In this document: one piece after another, positions 36,816-47,776 of the stretch
Numbering within the stretch: the first letter of the stretch is position 1
Layout: each line of letters opens with the position of its first letter
Assembly (NCBI GenBank): GCA_008638375.1
Contig: CM018031.1
Span: 1,406,001-1,470,000, forward strand
Length of the DNA: 64,000 nucleotides
Reading direction: 5' to 3'
From: Nyssa sinensis
Lineage: Eukaryota > Streptophyta > Magnoliopsida > Cornales > Nyssaceae
Notes under the pieces: model-generated
The model's database searches: none
What the model saw: the letters and a program-made list of their open reading frames with translations, nothing else
What the model was told of the DNA's origin: nothing
Program-made: the position numbers and the translations under genes

Positions 36816-38905
36816 ATATATATATGTATGTATGTATGCTTTGGCTAGTAAGTATGCCAAACTGTGGAATTAATTATGAGATACTACTGATGAATTAAAT
36901 AGGGATAGCAAGGTTTATAATGCATGGGGAAGAGGACATGTACACATGGCATGATCATCATGCGATGGATGCTGCACTGAAAAGGAAACTCCAAGACTTA
37001 AGTGGACGGGAGACACCATTATTGATCGCAGCAAAGATGGGAGTGACTGAAGTGGTGGAGAGAATCCTGGAGGTCATTCCCGAGGCAATCCAGGCCTTGG
37101 ACTCTAACAAAAAGAATGCTGTGCTCTTAGCTGTTGAGTACAGGCAAACAAATATCTACAATCTCTTGCTAAATTTCGTGCAAGAAAGGAGGATTCTAAT
37201 GGAGAGTCCATTTCGTCAGCTGGACAGCCAAGGAAACAGCGCATTGCACCTAGCTGCAATGTTTGGAAATCACCGGCCTTGGCTCATTCCGGGTGATGCA
37301 TTGCATGTGCAGTGGGAAATCAAGTGGTACAAGGTATGCTCTGATATCCAATAACAACTTTTAAAATTCCTACACAACATTCGTGTATTTAATTTTGCAA
37401 TTGGGAGTCTCTCCATTTTACTTGAGTTGAGTTGTAGAGGATCTATTTCTCTCACAAGGTGGGCCCAACCACAAGTGGGCCCAGGACCCTATCTATTTCA
37501 TTTCTGAGGATCTGGGTCCCACGTTGTATGAGAAATGGACCCGGATCCCTAATTTTGTGTTCTTAAACATTTTACATTTAGAATACTGTAGATAAATCAT
37601 AGAAAAAATCTAAATTATTTTCCCAACACTTCCCCAATTTTTTTTTTTTAAAAAAAATGCCATCTGGATTCTTATGATCTTTTCCATTGTTGACAACAAT
37701 TGATTCTTGAGCCTTCTTCACGAGTTAATTAGTCTTCAATTTCAACTCTCCATTTTTATTTTTATTTTTGAAAACTTCATTGTAGTTGTAAGTTTGGCTC
37801 CTATTTTTCACTTGTATATGTTGCACGTGACAAATTCATCTTGATGAGTAAAACAAATTAGCATATCTTTAAATGAAATCAATTGCTTGGCCTTTCAAAC
37901 CTGCAAAACAAAAACGTTAGGATAAAAAAAATAAAATTCCAAGAATATGATGCCCCTCTTTTTTTTTTTTTTTTCGAGGGATACTCCCTTTTTTCTTATG
38001 GCTGACTCATGGTCTTTGGCCAACTCTTTTAATCGGTATAAGCACTTGCTAGCTTTCAGGTTTTTTATTTTGGTAATTGGCACTTGCTAGCTAAACCTTT
38101 TTAATTTAAAAACTTTGATTGAAGTAAAATTATTGATAAATCATGAACAGATGTTTCACTTATTCTGATAATGCAGTTTGTCGAGAATTCCATGCCACTA
38201 CATTACTTTACTCGTTTCAATTCCATGAACGAGTCCCCAAAGGAAATATTCAAAGATAAACATCAAGCATTGGTCAACAAAGGTAGTGAATGGCTAACAA
38301 AAAGTTCTCAGTCATTCTCTGTTGTCGCAGCACTCATTGCATCAGTTGTATTCTCCACTCAAGCAAATGTGCCAGGAAGTTTCGAGGGAAACGGAGCACC
38401 AAATCTGGAAGACGAACCGGGATTCAAAGTCTTTGCCATCTCGTCCATTTTTGCTCTCTGCTTCTCTGTGACATCTCTGGTCATCTTCCTAGCGATCCTC
38501 AACTCAAGATACCGAGTAAAAGATTTCGAGAAAAAGTTGCCAGCGAAACTTCTGCTCGGTTTAACATCACTCTTCGCATCTATAGGTTCCATGTTGATCT
38601 CATTTTCTGCCGGAACTTTCTTCATCCTTCGGAATAAGATGGAAGTTGCATTGTTTCCAATATATGCAGTGGCATGCTTCCCTGTGACCATTTTTGCTCT
38701 TAAACATATCCCACTATTCCTCGATCTTATGTGGGCTATCTTCCAAAGGGTACCGCATCGCGCTGTAAGTGAAACCTACCATTATATGGCTCCAGCTCCT
38801 GTTGCTGCTAGTAGAAGTACCGACAAACAATCCAAACAGAACCAGCCTCGCTCACATTTCGGAATCTCCCCATCAACATGGGAAAAAATTGCTCATATCG
38901 TTTGA
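26462..38905 (+). CDS. ankyrin-repeat membrane protein with PGG domain (ITN1/ACD6-like), copy 2
   Basis: Spliced CDS: 26462-27029, 28214-28363, 31154-31261, 34610-34705, 35350-35502, 36128-36286, 36909-37333, 38177-38905. The total is 2388 nt (795 aa). Every internal exon has the same length as copy 1; exon 1 is two codons longer (NISERDGF) and exon 8 six codons shorter in the Ala-Pro tail. Domain order is as in copy 1: N-terminal ankyrin repeats, basic linker with KKKKW and a hydrophobic stretch, second ankyrin block, PGG-type four-helix C-terminus (motif PGS). All introns are GT-AG. No stops or frameshifts, so it is probably active. Family members sit at plasma or endomembranes and act in stress and defence signalling; the specific role is unknown. 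Its promoter carries two insertions that copy 1 lacks. Confidence 0.87.
27160..27459. mobile_element. MITE-like insertion in intron 1 of ankyrin gene 2
   Basis: A 300-bp block absent from intron 1 of copy 1. It starts TTAGAGCAATTCTAAGAGG and ends GGATGGGTCCTCTAAC, with inner inverted TTTTGGATCCAAAA-like motifs on both sides and the TTTGGGTATTGCTACAGTG motif common in plant MITEs. Termini imperfect. Confidence 0.5.
28214..28363 (+). CDS. ankyrin gene 2, exon 2
   Basis: Acceptor TTATTAG|AT, donor GAAT|GTAAGA. Same 150 nt as copy 1. Confidence 0.87.
28950..31030. other. extra DNA in intron 2 of ankyrin gene 2
   Basis: Intron 2 is 2790 bp here against 893 bp in copy 1. The extra AT-rich DNA contains GGATAAGAT/ATCTTATCC-type motifs at both sides (about 29080-29170 and 29800-29850), suggesting a MITE. 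Exact ends not resolved. Confidence 0.35.
31154..31261 (+). CDS. ankyrin gene 2, exon 3
   Basis: Acceptor TTTCAG|CT, donor TCAA|GTAAGT. Basic linker, more diverged from copy 1 than the other exons. Confidence 0.82.
31420..31465. repeat. (TA)n microsatellite, intron 3 of ankyrin gene 2
   Basis: Uninterrupted TA dinucleotides from about 31422. Shorter TA runs occur at 30448-30470, 35570-35599 and 36785-36830. Confidence 0.85.
32852..33250. mobile_element. AT-rich palindromic MITE, copy C (intron 3 of ankyrin gene 2)
   Basis: Same family as 8336-8822 and in the corresponding place, about 300-650 bp before the ZIP remnant, so probably inserted before the duplication. Confidence 0.45.
33543..33929 (-). 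pseudogene. antisense ZIP metal-transporter pseudogene, copy 2 (intron 3)
   Basis: On the - strand: signal-peptide-like MARSLLFITLFLFPVLPTSG from 33929, then in another frame NLRSSPLILVKVWCLIFVF followed by GIFIGGISPYCMKWNEGFF, the N-terminal first-helix region of ZIP2/ZIP11-type transporters. The GTQFAGG part survives in yet another frame. The remainder is replaced by about 100 unrelated bases before a short TMLADCVVSY-like relic (33543-33580). Not translatable as one product. Confidence 0.75.
34610..34705 (+). CDS. ankyrin gene 2, exon 4
   Basis: Acceptor GGTAG|GT, donor [18 protein letters not shown] linker with two residue changes from copy 1. Confidence 0.82.
35350..35502 (+). CDS. ankyrin gene 2, exon 5
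   Basis: Acceptor GACCAG|GC, donor CTCG|GTTAGT. KKKKW plus hydrophobic stretch. Confidence 0.82.
36128..36286 (+). CDS. ankyrin gene 2, exon 6
   Basis: Acceptor CATGCAG|GC, donor ACTC|GTGAGT. Inter-domain helix. Confidence 0.85.
36391..36660 (-). mobile_element. RTE-type LINE 3' end, truncated copy
   Basis: Matches 13331-13600 of copy 1, then stops abruptly and joins the sequence corresponding to 18700. The rest of the LINE is missing here. Confidence 0.65.
36909..37333 (+). CDS. ankyrin gene 2, exon 7
   Basis: Acceptor GATAG|CA, donor TACAAG|GTATGC. Second ankyrin block. Confidence 0.87.
38177..38905 (+). CDS. ankyrin gene 2, exon 8 (PGG domain)
   Basis: Acceptor AATGCAG|TTT. Four hydrophobic helices of the PGG region, shorter Ala-Pro stretch, stop at 38903-38905. 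Confidence 0.88.
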   Translation, partial: FVENSMPLHYFTRFNSMNESPKEIFKDKHQALVNKGSEWLTKSSQSFSVVAALIASVVFSTQANVPGSFEGNGAPNLEDEPGFKVFAISSIFALCFSVTSLVIFLAILNSRYRVKDFEKKLPAKLLLGLTSLFASIGSMLISFSAGTFFILRNKMEVALFPIYAVACFPVTIFALKHIPLFLDLMWAIFQRVPHRAVSETYHYMAPAPVAASRSTDKQSKQNQPRSHFGISPSTWEKIAHIV

Positions 38906-41331
38906 CAGCTCCTGCAAATATTTTATGCACCCTATTACAGGGGACACTAGCATTCCAACAATTGTGTGTGTTTGTTGTGTGTGATAAATATCTGCTTGTA
39001 ATTGTGTGTGTGTGTATGTGTGTTTCAAAATACTTCCCTATCACCATTTTCGTTCAAGTCTTCCAGATAAACTTTCTGTAATAAGGTTTGTAAGATGAGA
39101 AACTCAATCAAAGGGCAAACCAAGTTGGTGATCAATGAACTCCAAGGGTAGGACAATTGTGAGAAGTGAATGTCTCTCTAGTCAATTCCCCATCTTATAT
39201 CTAATCTTTCAGCAGGTTGTGATTCAATAATATGGCTTATTTCGTGCCTGCTTTGTTTTGCAAATTACTTTACTATTTTACTCCTATTTTACTAAGCTTT
39301 TGTTATTTACAACCTTTATTTATGAGTTATATACTACATTTTGCCATTAATCTATACTTCTATATCTTTCTTCTCCTTTGTTTTTCAAATGAATTTATTG
39401 TTTTGACCTTGTTTATTAAGATCTTGTTATTCACAACCTTAATTTATGAGTTATTTATTGCATTGTCATTAATTATATGAAGTCAATTATTATCTCATTT
39501 TTATTATATCATTGATATAATGTTTGTGATTTTTTCCTTGTAATATAAGTAAAAATATATATCGTCAAAGCATTGCCCTTATTCATTGTCTTTATACAAT
39601 TTTGGATATATGATATGGCATGGTTGTTACTTCTGGATGTGTATTAAGTTTTTAAATGAATACAGAAACCTCTTTTGATTCAGGGATGCGGACTGCCATT
39701 TATAGTAAGCCTATTTTAAGTACATAATTAGTCATTGTTAAGTCAATTTATCTACTTCTGACTAATCATGAACACGTATTATACCATTAAATTATAAAAT
39801 ATTCCATCTAGCAAACTTATATAATGATAAAACTTTTTTTATTAAGAGAAATACTTAAATTTTCTCAAGCATCATTAAAAACCTTTGATTATTTCCATTT
39901 TATAACAACTCTATTCAAGAAAGCCTATTCATTAATTATGCAAGAAATAGGTTTTACAATTCATTTAGCCGTCAACAATTTGCATGATTCATAGGTCAAG
40001 CTTTCCCACAAAAAAATATTTTCTTTCTCAGTTAATTGTCTTTTCCTTCTCACAAATATAAATTAAAAATTCTAAATATAGAGACATACCCAGCCAGGCC
40101 AGCTTTGTAAGATATCAATGTTCTAGATGCAAGGATTTCAGTTATGATCAGGGCTGGCTGGAGCCGTCACAGTTAATTGGGGGTGTCACCATTTCCGAAA
40201 ATTCTTGAATGAGTCGGTACAATGAAGTATCAATGTACCCATTTAATAATATTTTGTCATGTGTAATATGACTCATCTTTTTTAGTGGGACATAATAAAT
40301 GTTTCAAAATATTATTAAAAAGACGCATTAACACATAGTATACAGACCCATTTAAGAATAACTCCTCTATTTCACCTGAAATTTTCATTTCTCTCTCAAA
40401 CAAGTGAAGACTACTCTCAAAACTTAAAAAAATATTCACGTGAATACCACATGCTTGTGAGAGAAATGGAGACACTCCCAACTCCTCATTGACATATTGG
40501 ATGGAGCAACAAATCAGACGGAACACAAACCCAAAAAAATCAAAGAAATCCAACCACTTGTGGGATTCTAAAAATCACAGATAGATATAGCCTTGATAAA
40601 CCTTGAGCAAATCTATGAACTCTACTCTCAAGAACATCAAACCAGGAAACAGGATAGGAAAACTTTGACAATTAAATCATAATCAATGAAATTTGACTGA
40701 CTGCCTTTATTTTATTTTCAGTTCTTCACCCATTATTTTCTTTTCTTCCTAATTCATCCAACAAGAGTGTATGAGACAGTTAATGGAAATGAAACATATA
40801 CAATTAACAAATACAAGCCGATCGGAACACACGTTTCCTTGTTTACAAGCTTTATCCAACAAGAGGGGGAGGAGGTCCCTGTTATCAACAGAGACCTACT
40901 TCTCAAGTAGTACCTACAGGGCTATGAACAAACTAGACTAAAAAGTGATTCCTAATCCTATAAGAGAGAGAGTAAATAAAATTTACCTCCTATCCACTTA
41001 TCACTAATACTACCATCTTCAGCAAATGATCAGACTGCATCTTCATACAAGTTAATGATCAAAAACACCCTCAGGCTTCTCATGGAGAGGGTCCCACTTT
41101 TTCTATTTTTCTCTTGACATGTCATGGAGAGGTCCTACATAGATGACTGTCGAATCTAGGTACCAGGTCTGCACAAACACTCCACTGACCCCAGATAACA
41201 ATCTCCTAAATAACCTATAAGAGAAATACAGGGCAATTAACCACAACATTTTCTATCTTAAGAAAATCATTTTCAAGTGGCTCAAAGTATCAAGCATTAT
41301 ATGTATATTTACAAGGAAATTTACTCATACC
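38906..41331. other. convergent intergenic region between ankyrin gene 2 and the DUF593 gene
   Basis: The 3' flank of gene 2 up to about 39250 matches that of gene 1 (to about 21230). 39285-39480 holds a twofold repeat (about 124-bp spacing, core CAACCTTWATTTATGAGTTA). No further gene seen. From about 40505 the match to unit 1 (21520 on) resumes. Confidence 0.5.
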
Positions 41332-41391
41332 TTATGAGCTTTTATGAACTCCTATAGATACACTTCGACAGCGCCTTTTCTTTGACATAAC
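41332..41391 (-). CDS. DUF593 gene, exon 3 (last)
   Basis: Acceptor TTTGTAG|GTT. Encodes [19 protein letters not shown] and the stop, the usual C-terminus of MYOB-type proteins. Phase 0 with exon 2. Confidence 0.8.
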   Translation of the reverse strand, partial: VMSKKRRCRSVSIGVHKSS

Positions 41392-44300
41392 CTACAAATA
41401 TAAGCTCTAGCAATCAGCAACAATTATTTGGGGAACGCATAAAGTGCCAAAATCAAAACCAACTATTTATCAAAATAATCAAGATTTTAACATAAATTTG
41501 AGGTCAGGTTTTACAAGTGAACAGCTTCTAATGAGCAAGACCAACCCATTTATAAGCAGCTGCTTTCATTTGCAACCAAACATCATACCAACAAGGTGCT
41601 GTAAATTTGATTTCTTTACATCTCCATATCACAAGACAGGCCATACTTAATATACACACACACAAACACATAGGCACATAATATATATATCACCAGACAT
41701 GCCATATACTGAGACTCAAATTCAAAACAATGGGAATTAAAACATTTAATAGCTCACTGGTATATAGAACTAGAGTTCCCTGCATGGATAGCAGGAACGT
41801 GAAACTGAAGTGATTGACAATGCAGAGTAAAGTGATTTTTGTTCAAATAAATCTAATAGATCCAATACAATAAATTCACTAGTAATTTTAATTCAAAACC
41901 CAGTTAAAGATGATAAGTTTACACCAACAACCTGTTTTTAACTCCTCATATCCTATGGCAAATTTGAAATTGAAACATGTTAGATTTATAGATACAGAAT
42001 ATTTAAATCCACAAAATATGAGAAATCAGAAACTCTCCTAAGTGCATAGAAAGATAGACAAAATCATATTTAGGAGCTTAACAACATCTTCTTTACACCC
42101 CAAAAACATTAAATTAAACCAAAAAAACATTCTGATTTATCTGCTCACAAGGAAATTGCGATTTGACTGGAATATGCCACACTAAATTACTGCAATAAAA
42201 TTCAAATTCATGGGTGACTAGCAATCCCCAGCCAATCACAATTGAATTTATTATAACTCATTTGTAACAGTTTCAGCTCAGTTGACCTTTCTATTGGTTA
42301 ATCAAATTGTTTTTACTTTGCTCCATGATGGTCCACTAGGGCATCATGTGTTCATTGTTTCATGATGACTTCTCAATTTCATGGGTGAAGCCTTGGGAAA
42401 GAAATTCTAACCAACGGAAAAAAGTTAGAACAATACTAACTCCATGTGTTTAGGTCCATCTAATGTTAAGGGCCACCCCAGGGCACAAGGTTACAATCAT
42501 TGAAGGGTCTGGGAAGGATTAGATGTACGCATCCTTACCCCCACAAGCTGGGAAGTTGTTTCCCTGACTCGAACCTGTGACCTCCAGGTCATAATATAGC
42601 AACCTTATCGTTGTGCCAACGCCGGCTCTCTAATGTTAACCATAAAAAAATGGTTCAGGTCCATCTAACTATCTTTGTTTTTTTTTTTTTTTTTCTTGAC
42701 AGGTAATCATACACACTCACTTTGCCTCTGCCCTCAACCTCCCATATGGAGAGGAGATACCAACAAAGTTAGAGCTTGTTGGTGGGTCATCTTGTTGTAT
42801 ATTGACAAAATACCATCAAGTAATCGCCTATGATTTAGATTGAAATGATAGATGTATGGATCAACAACGTTCTATATTTCATTAATGATGCACAACATAA
42901 ATTGATCAGCTAGTAAAACAAAGGAGATTCATTCCTCATCACCTGCATATCTCCTGGAGAAGCTAGACATGCTTCCGAGCAAGTAGTGACACCACTGATT
43001 TGCTTAGTGTGGCTCTAACTTCTCAAAAGAGAGGAGGTTCAATTTGTTTCCTTTTTATGTTGTGTAATATATTTTGACAATGTGTTTTGCTGGACTTCAT
43101 TTTTTTTCCCGGCCCCTACTATTGGACTCAAAGTTAGAAATTGGTTCCACAATCTAGGGCGAATAAGGTACTTAATTTAGTTTTAGCCAAGAAATAAAGT
43201 GGTTTTGATCTTGTCACATGGGCTGCTGATTTGGTTGGCTTTTAATTTTCCTTTTTGTTTATTTATATTTCTTTTTGGGTGAGCTCAAGCATGCCCCCCA
43301 TTCGCTAAACAATAAATATATAAGTTCAGTTGGAATATTTATTTTTTTCTTACAAGAAAGTACAATATATTTATTAATAAAAAGGAAGCAAGTACAGTGG
43401 AGTACAAGACATCTCACCGCCAGGGGGATACAATCAAGTGAGATCAAACAATACCAAAAGAAACCCTACTACACATCGAAAAGGAGAGAGGGAAGGAGTT
43501 GTTTATAATGCTCCTTTTGAGAGAACTAGTAAGTGGTAGCCCCTTTCTTGGATAAGAAATCCACCACACCATTTTTTTTTAATCTATAAATCCAAGAAAA
43601 CATTAAATGCAAAGAAAAAGTCAAATCCCTAAGTTGCACGATGAAGGCGTGTAGGCGCATTATTCTGTGGTGGGGATTGTATGTTTCCATAAATTTCCCA
43701 TTTGTCACTCAACGATGGAACTGTTTACTCACTTTAAATTGAGTATCCATTTCCCTCCTTTTCCTGATTGGATTGGAAATATGTATTTTAAAAATCCATG
43801 CGATTGGGTCCTTCATTCTGAAAAAGTATCCTGGTCACTATGGGCGTATTTTCCCAATTGCTGCAACCAAAGGAATCAATGTTTGACTTATTGGATGCTT
43901 AGCAATTCATGCAAGGATTGGTCATTGGGTGTCGAACCTAAACTTGTGCTCGAGAGATAAGTATGACCAATGATATCTTTTTAATCACCTTCCACCAAAG
44001 AAAGGACTCAATCTTTAAGAAATTGCTTCCATAAGCCTTCATGAACACCTGACACCTTTGCTTTACACCTTGACCCACAGGTTAGGTAAGAAAGGACATC
44101 TTCACCTTCATGTCCACAAAGATGCCACCAAAAACAAATTAACCCAGATTTCCAAGAGAGAACCCGTCTAAATTAGGGGTGACAACACCTAGAGAAGGGG
44201 GTCTGAAAATAGCAAGGGTTTTTTTCCTATGAGCCACAGGTCTAGTGGTTGGATTTTCACCAGATCTTTTAGCAATAAAGCCAGAGTGATCTGTCAATCA

Positions 44301-47300
44301 GCTGATCTCCACTAGTGTCACTAGACTGCAAAGCCAATGCCTGAAACAAATGCCATTCCCCAACTGGAAGGCAGGAAGGACACCGCTTGGCTACTAGATC
44401 ACAAGGAAACTTCACTCTACCAAATGCCATTGACAGAAGAAAATTTGAAGATCAAGAAAGCAAGAATGAGACATGATCACATATGTATTTGATATAGATA
44501 TAGAAAAGGATGCAAGAGAATTCTAATGACACACCTTAGAGGAGGGCGGGGGCAAAGAAGCCTGGCGCGCAGCCTTCCCGGGTTCTGTCAGCTGCCGAAT
44601 CTCCCGAAGCTGGTGTGCGATATCTTCTAAAAGTTTTAACTGAATTTTTCCCCTTTCCCGATGATCCATAGAGAAGTTGAGTTTCTCTTTTCCCTCTTGC
44701 ACAATCCTTAACCTTTCCCTCAGCCACCCAACTTCAGTGTCAATTTTCAACCTTTCGTTGTCAAGTGCAGACATGGAGCAATTTCTCCACAGATCAGAGA
44801 GTAAAGATTTGTCCTGCGAGTTTCCCAATGGTGGCAATCCAGTACTCATGTTTGAACTACTTCCTCTAATGTCTGGTTCGGTGTCCAACCTGTTAGTACT
44901 TGGATTAATCACTGGAAACATCTATCCTCTGAATATCAGAAGCTTTAGATGGGAGATCACTTTTTTTATGAACATTTGAAGTATCCTTCAGGAGCAGTGG
45001 TCCACTTTTATCTCCACTGACCTCATTACACAAGTTGGATTCATTATCGATGACATGAACATCATGAACACGAGGCTCCATATCAAATATTAAGTTGTGT
45101 GGATCTTTGCTTCCTTGACAAGCCTCTTTTTCATGCTGCTCCACATTTTCACCATCATATGGAAAATATAACTCTGTCCCATTATGAGTTTTGATAGCCT
45201 TTGTCACCATTCCTTGGCATGGTTTGGTATTATCATTTTGCTCTTGCTCTTCACCTACTAGGGGAATGGTTTTCTCAAGCAAAATATTTTCTTCAGAACT
45301 ATTTGACTTGTATGACTTTGAAAATGTCTCAAATCTGTGGCTCTCCTTTTGTTGCTTGTATGGATTGTTATCCATGGATACCATCCCTTTATCATGGTTT
45401 CCATCATTTCCATATCTTGGTACGTGTGAAAATTGTTCTTCTAGATCTTGTTGTTTTGAAGAATCAACATCTTCTTCCCATGCTGGAATTGGTAATTCTT
45501 TCCCCAAAGCAAGGGTATGGTTCTGCTTATCAGCAGATGTGACCCCATTATTTGAACACTTATTTTTCACTATTTCCTTCTTGTCAATGTAATCACTGAG
45601 CTGGTGTAGCATTAGAACCGGATCCTCACTCAGATCAAGTGAAGTAGCAAGCTGTGGTCTCTGTGTTTCTACAATATCCTGAGCATCACCTTCTGACTGT
45701 TCATTTCCAAGATAGATCATCTGCCTAAAAGATTCAAGATCCTTTTCCAAGAAATGCTTCTCCCTCTCTCTCCTCACAAGGATTTCTTTGAGAATGTTCA
45801 TTTCTTCAGCATCATAGGCAGATTTTTCTTCTATTATCCTCTGGTATTGCCGGGCTTCCATTTCTATGGATGCCTTCTCCTCTTGTAGACGTAGAATCAT
45901 AGCCATGGCCTCATCTGCAGCAGTAGCAGCAGCACTTCTCTCCTTCTCAAGCTCAAGGTAAAGAGCAGCACGAGCAGTGTGCTCTTCTTCAAGTGCTTGT
46001 TCCAAGACTCTAATAGCATTTCTTTCATTATCATCGAATCCCAGCTCCCCTTGTGCATTACTCTTTAACTCTTCATCTGATGATGATGCATTCTTATCTT
46101 CTGGCTCACTTTTACCAAGAGGTTCATTCAATTCATAGCCATGTGAATCTCTCTCCCCTGAACTCGTGACTGTGCGAGCCGCATCCTCAGCTAAAATCAT
46201 ATACCACCCACAGCAATATTAGGATTGATATCCACTATATTGGCAAAAATATGGCATGAATCTGTAAATGCATGTATTTAGTATGCATATGATTCCATGT
46301 AAAATCTGATAAACCAACTCAGCCCTCATTCCAATTCATGAATAAAATATTGTTTTGAAAAGCATATAAGGCTTGTGCTCCCAAGTGAGCGCAAGGAATT
46401 ATACTCAAGGTTTAAACTTTGAGGCTAATTGCGTAAGGTGTGAGGCGAAAGAGAGGCCCAAAACTTAATGTCATATGTATGGGTTGGCAGTCCATTTTTC
46501 AAACTTAAGGCAATCTCCATTTATTCTTTTTCTTGTTACTTCTACAATGGCCATTATTTTATTTCACTTACCACTTTATTCCTTCAGATGAACAAATAAA
46601 GAGTTCTATAAGATATTTTTGGACATAGTTTCCCCCATAAAGATTCTTCATAGACATCACAGAACATATGCATAGAAGTGGTAGTTAAAATAACAGGTTC
46701 TCATGTATAGGGGAAACCATTAATTTCAAGTCCACACTATATAAACTATGAAGTACAAAGCTTATTACATCTCTTATGTTCTCCTAGACAATGAATGGAA
46801 AATTTGTATTTGTTTTCAAAATGCATACACAGATACATGTGTGTGTGTAGGTAAGTAATGCATACACATATATGCTGTTAAAATGAACGACTAATGCCTC
46901 CCCACAACATTCTTTCAATTTTAAAACACGCCTTCTAAATAACAATAAGAATTGAAGAGGAAAAAAAAAAAGATGCTGATCAACAACAAAGGTGCAAAGG
47001 TTAAGAAATGAAACTGGTTTGGATCACATTTGACACTCACAGTGTGAGTGAAAGCCATTAGCAACACCTCCAAAATCAACAGGTACCAGGCTGCCTTCAA
47101 CCGCTTCATTGCCTTCATTATTGATGCCAGAAGGCGACCAAGGAACACCTTGCACATCTGCACATGAAGGATCATATGATGAAATGTACCAAAATTGCCC
47201 ATAATTAGCAACACCTTTTCGCCGCCGCCTAAGGCCTCCCCTTGGCCTCTGATTCATGATCCCCTTACCCTTAAGATCAAACCTTCCCTCTTTGAAATTG

Positions 47301-47776
47301 GATGAATTCACTACACCAAACCCCAGACCCAATTCATTCCCCTGTACCGAGTCCCTCCCAACCAAATTTTGTGACTTCCTGGCATCCGAAATTAAGCTGC
47401 ACGACCCCTCATCTTCCATTTCAACAAACCGATCGACATTATTGTTTCTCTCTCTAACCAACGTCAAATTCAACTCACAGTTATGGTCTCTTGCACAAAT
47501 AGAATCAAAGGGGAACTTGCTCTTCACAGACAATTGAACAGAAGAGACCTTCTCAGTTGGGTAATCAACTAACAGCCTATGTAAACAATAACTGCCATTG
47601 GGATTGCAAATCAGCCCTTCGCAAGGACATGGTAAGCAGAGTCCAAATATACCCAGAAATTTCGAGGTCAAGAAAGCAAGAGTTGATGCACAAAGTAAGA
47701 AATATGATATAGCAAGATCAAGAAAAGCACCCACTAATCCACTAAAAGTCCATGAATGCATGAACTGGCATGCCAT
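41332..47776 (-). CDS. DUF593/GTD-binding (zein-binding, MYOB-like) protein, frameshifted
   Basis: Exons on the - strand: 47776-47041, 46190-44535, 41391-41332. Ignoring one extra base the frame gives 816 aa. An N-terminal hydrophobic region (about residues 10-50, [16 protein letters not shown]) would anchor it in a membrane. The DUF593 coiled coil spans about 300-404 ([20 protein letters not shown] to FRQMI). A conserved C-terminus holds [34 protein letters not shown] and [17 protein letters not shown]. Proteins of this family (Arabidopsis MYOB, maize Floury1) bind the globular tail of class XI myosins and act as vesicle or ER receptors. Near 44904-44908 the frame shifts by one base (stop at 44905-44907), which would truncate the product at about 673 aa and remove the C-terminal block. 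It may be a sequencing error or a true lesion. The start was chosen at MACQFMHSW because only it directly precedes the conserved anchor. Confidence 0.82.
41392..44534 (-). other. last intron of the DUF593 gene
   Basis: 3.1 kb from donor AAG|GTGTGT to acceptor TTTGTAG. It contains a SINE; otherwise nothing coding was recognised. Confidence 0.7.
42470..42628 (-). mobile_element. tRNA-derived SINE (Au-type) with target-site duplication
   Basis: On the - strand it starts GAGAGCCGGCGTTGGC (box A-like), has GGTCACAGGTTCGAGTC (box B), then GGGGGTAAGGATGCGTACAT, the diagnostic Au-SINE body, and ends near GGGGTGGCCC. It is flanked by TCTAATGTTAA at 42459-42469 and 42629-42639. It is 159 bp, slightly shorter than usual for the family, and lies in sense orientation within the DUF593 gene intron. 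Confidence 0.85.
44535..46190 (-). CDS. DUF593 gene, exon 2 (contains frameshift)
   Basis: Acceptor GATTTTAG|CT, donor AAG|GTGTGT. Carries the DUF593 domain, a variable acidic middle and the conserved C-terminal block. The 46190-44905 part and the 44904-44535 part are in different frames, offset by one base at GATTAATCC. Confidence 0.82.
46191..47040 (-). other. first intron of the DUF593 gene
   Basis: Donor CACT|GTGAGT, acceptor GATTTTAG. 850 bp with a short GT run near 46840; nothing coding. Confidence 0.7.
47041..47776 (-). CDS. DUF593 gene, exon 1
   Basis: 245 codons plus one base. N-terminal membrane anchor, Cys-rich [11 protein letters not shown], basic [12 protein letters not shown] stretch. 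It ends phase 1, completing a Ser codon with exon 2. Confidence 0.83.

Larger units (their letters stand above)
24640..41460. repeat. segmental duplication, unit 2
   Basis: Counterpart of 3590-21830. It carries ankyrin gene 2 and continues into the genuine last exon of the DUF593 gene. Confidence 0.85.

Noticed and set aside
40257..40553. 98-aa - strand frame between ankyrin gene 2 and the DUF593 gene
   Set aside because: Part of it is shared noncoding 3' flank of the duplication units and the frame is not kept in unit 1.
44523..46200. Two separate - strand genes (431 aa and 132 aa)
   Set aside because: Together they make one conserved DUF593-type exon separated only by a one-base shift. 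The second has no independent start context.
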